NCBI GenBank assembly: GCA_024811115.1
Contig: JAKOGH010000162.1
Span: 1 to 31,928, forward strand
Length of the DNA: 31,928 nucleotides
Origin: Terana coerulea
Lineage: Eukaryota > Basidiomycota > Agaricomycetes > Polyporales > Phanerochaetaceae
Direction of reading: 5' to 3'
A program made the translations under genes and the position numbers. The first letter of the stretch is position 1; each line of letters opens with the position of its first letter. Below, one piece after another: positions 30,795 to 31,928 of this stretch. Below the pieces are notes generated by a model, which was not told where the DNA came from, made no database searches, and saw only the letters and a program-made list of their open reading frames with translations.

Positions 30795-31928
30795 ATGTCC
30801 AAGAAGTCCGACGCCGCGAAGAGGAACGTCGTCGTCGTCGGGGGCGGCTACGCCGGCGTAAACGTCGCGAAACCCCTCGCAAAGCGCTCGACCGCACGCA
30901 ATACAATGTACTTCTGCTCAATCCGCGTCCGTACTACGTGCACATGGTGGCGGGCCTGCGCATGGTCATCGACGGCGCGAGCCGCCTCGAGGACTCCGCG
31001 TTCATTCCATACGACCGCCTCGAGGGCATCACGCCCGTCACTGGCAAGGTCGTCAGGATCGAGGAGACCGCACCCGGGAAAGGCGGATTCCTAAAGCTGA
31101 ACAGCGGAGAGCGGATCGAGTACGCTGCGCTGGTGTTGGCGACAGGCTCCATCTGGAGTGGGTCGCTTGCGTTTGGCGATACCGACAAGGAGATCCGCGA
31201 GACGATATCGCTGTGGCGGTCAAGGTTCGCAAAGGCAAATAACATCGTCATAGCGGGCGGTGGTGCAGTTGGCATCGGTACGCCGTATCCTTGCGTAAAA
31301 TCTGAGCTTTCGCCTAAAATAGTATTCAGAGCTTGCTGGCGAACTGAAGGATGTCTCCCGTACGCACATGCATGTTGTTGGTAGCATGCTCAGAACACTG
31401 ACCTACGTCTGCAGAACAAACAAGTACATCTGGTGCACAATGCCAAGCACCTCCTGAACGACGTCTACCCGGACAAGTTCCGTGCAGACATGGACCGCCG
31501 CGTGCGTGCGCGTGGGGTCGAGCTCATTGAGGAAGACTACGTCGACGTCTTCCCCGAGCCGCGCACCCCCGTCAATCTGACTACGCGCAAGGGTAGAATC
31601 ATCAAGGATGTAGACCTCGTGGCGCGTAACCTCACGCTCCGCCGCCAAACTCTCTCGCGCTCACTCTCCTCACGCAGGTGCCCGCATTCGGCTCGACGCC
31701 CAACACGGCGTACGTGCACACCCTCGGCGCGGGCGCGCGCTGACACCGGCAGGGCACGTCAAGGTCAAGCCGACGCTCGAGCTGCAGGACCACGCGGGCG
31801 TCTTCGCCGTCGGCGACATCCTCGCGTTGCCGGAGCAGAAGGCGGCGGGTGGTCTTCGGGCACGCCGCCGTCGTCGCTCCGAACGTCGTCAGCTTCCTCG
31901 CCGGGCGCGCGGACGAAGATGTACAAGG
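30795..31928 (+). pseudogene. Second AIF/AMID-like FAD oxidoreductase copy, decayed, cut by the window edge
   Basis: The N terminus MSKKSDAAKRNVVVVGGGYAG is nearly that of the gene at 14519, and intron positions match: exon 1 30795-31277, exon 2 31330-31359, exon 3 from 31415, exon 4 from 31679. Damage is extensive. Exon 1 is 483 nt against 484, one A short in the run at 30881-30883. Exon 2 is two bases short. The donor after DVDLV has changed from GTACGT to GCGCGT. A frameshift near 31730-31740 brings a TGA at 31741, and another shift lies near 31855. Recognisable blocks are NPRPYYVHMVAGLRM, IVIAGGGAVGI, YPDKFRADMDRRV, EEDYVDVFPEP and GVFAVGDILALP. Either a pseudogene or very poor sequence at a contig end; the variety of lesions favours a pseudogene. 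Confidence 0.85.

Overview
The window is fungal and points to an Agaricomycete (mushroom-type basidiomycete). Genes are split by many 41-77 nt GT-AG introns, a tRNA-Pro carries a short intron, and several proteins belong to families I know mainly from that class. No ribosomal RNA, prokaryotic operon or CRISPR array is visible. All exon-intron models were built by hand from splice sites, phase and paralogue comparison.

Left part (1-8.8 kb). A GC-rich unassigned block is followed by the tRNA-Pro gene. Next come two tandem minus-strand paralogues (1854-4380 and 5045-7463). Each reads as three RRM-like domains, a long charged coiled coil and a J-like C-terminal domain with an intact HPD, encoded by seven exons at matching positions. 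The upstream copy has one in-frame TAG in RRM3. An 881-bp Mutator-like non-autonomous element with 173-bp terminal inverted repeats and a 9-bp target duplication sits upstream of the second copy.

Housekeeping block (9.1-14.6 kb). HSE1 (ESCRT-0) and MMS2 (ubiquitin E2 variant) are divergent and share a 311-bp intergenic region. Mms2 builds K63-linked ubiquitin chains and ESCRT-0 sorts ubiquitinated cargo, so both act in ubiquitin signalling. MMS2 converges on an AIF/AMID/FSP1-like FAD oxidoreductase gene. HSE1 and the oxidoreductase gene carry single-base deletions in short homopolymer runs that look like consensus errors.

Decayed block (14.6-26.3 kb). This holds no clearly intact gene: an F-box/LRR-like remnant, a WD40 gene with three Trp codons turned into stops, a broken copy of an Agaricomycete family of unknown function, and a 4.7-kb pogo-like transposon (21603-26341). 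The transposon is interrupted by a second 1.9-kb TIR element with CACTA-like ends.

Right part (26.7-31.9 kb). An intact five-exon gene encodes an 809-residue, mostly disordered protein with a folded C-terminal domain. A second, inverted and clearly decayed copy of the FAD oxidoreductase gene runs off the end of the window.
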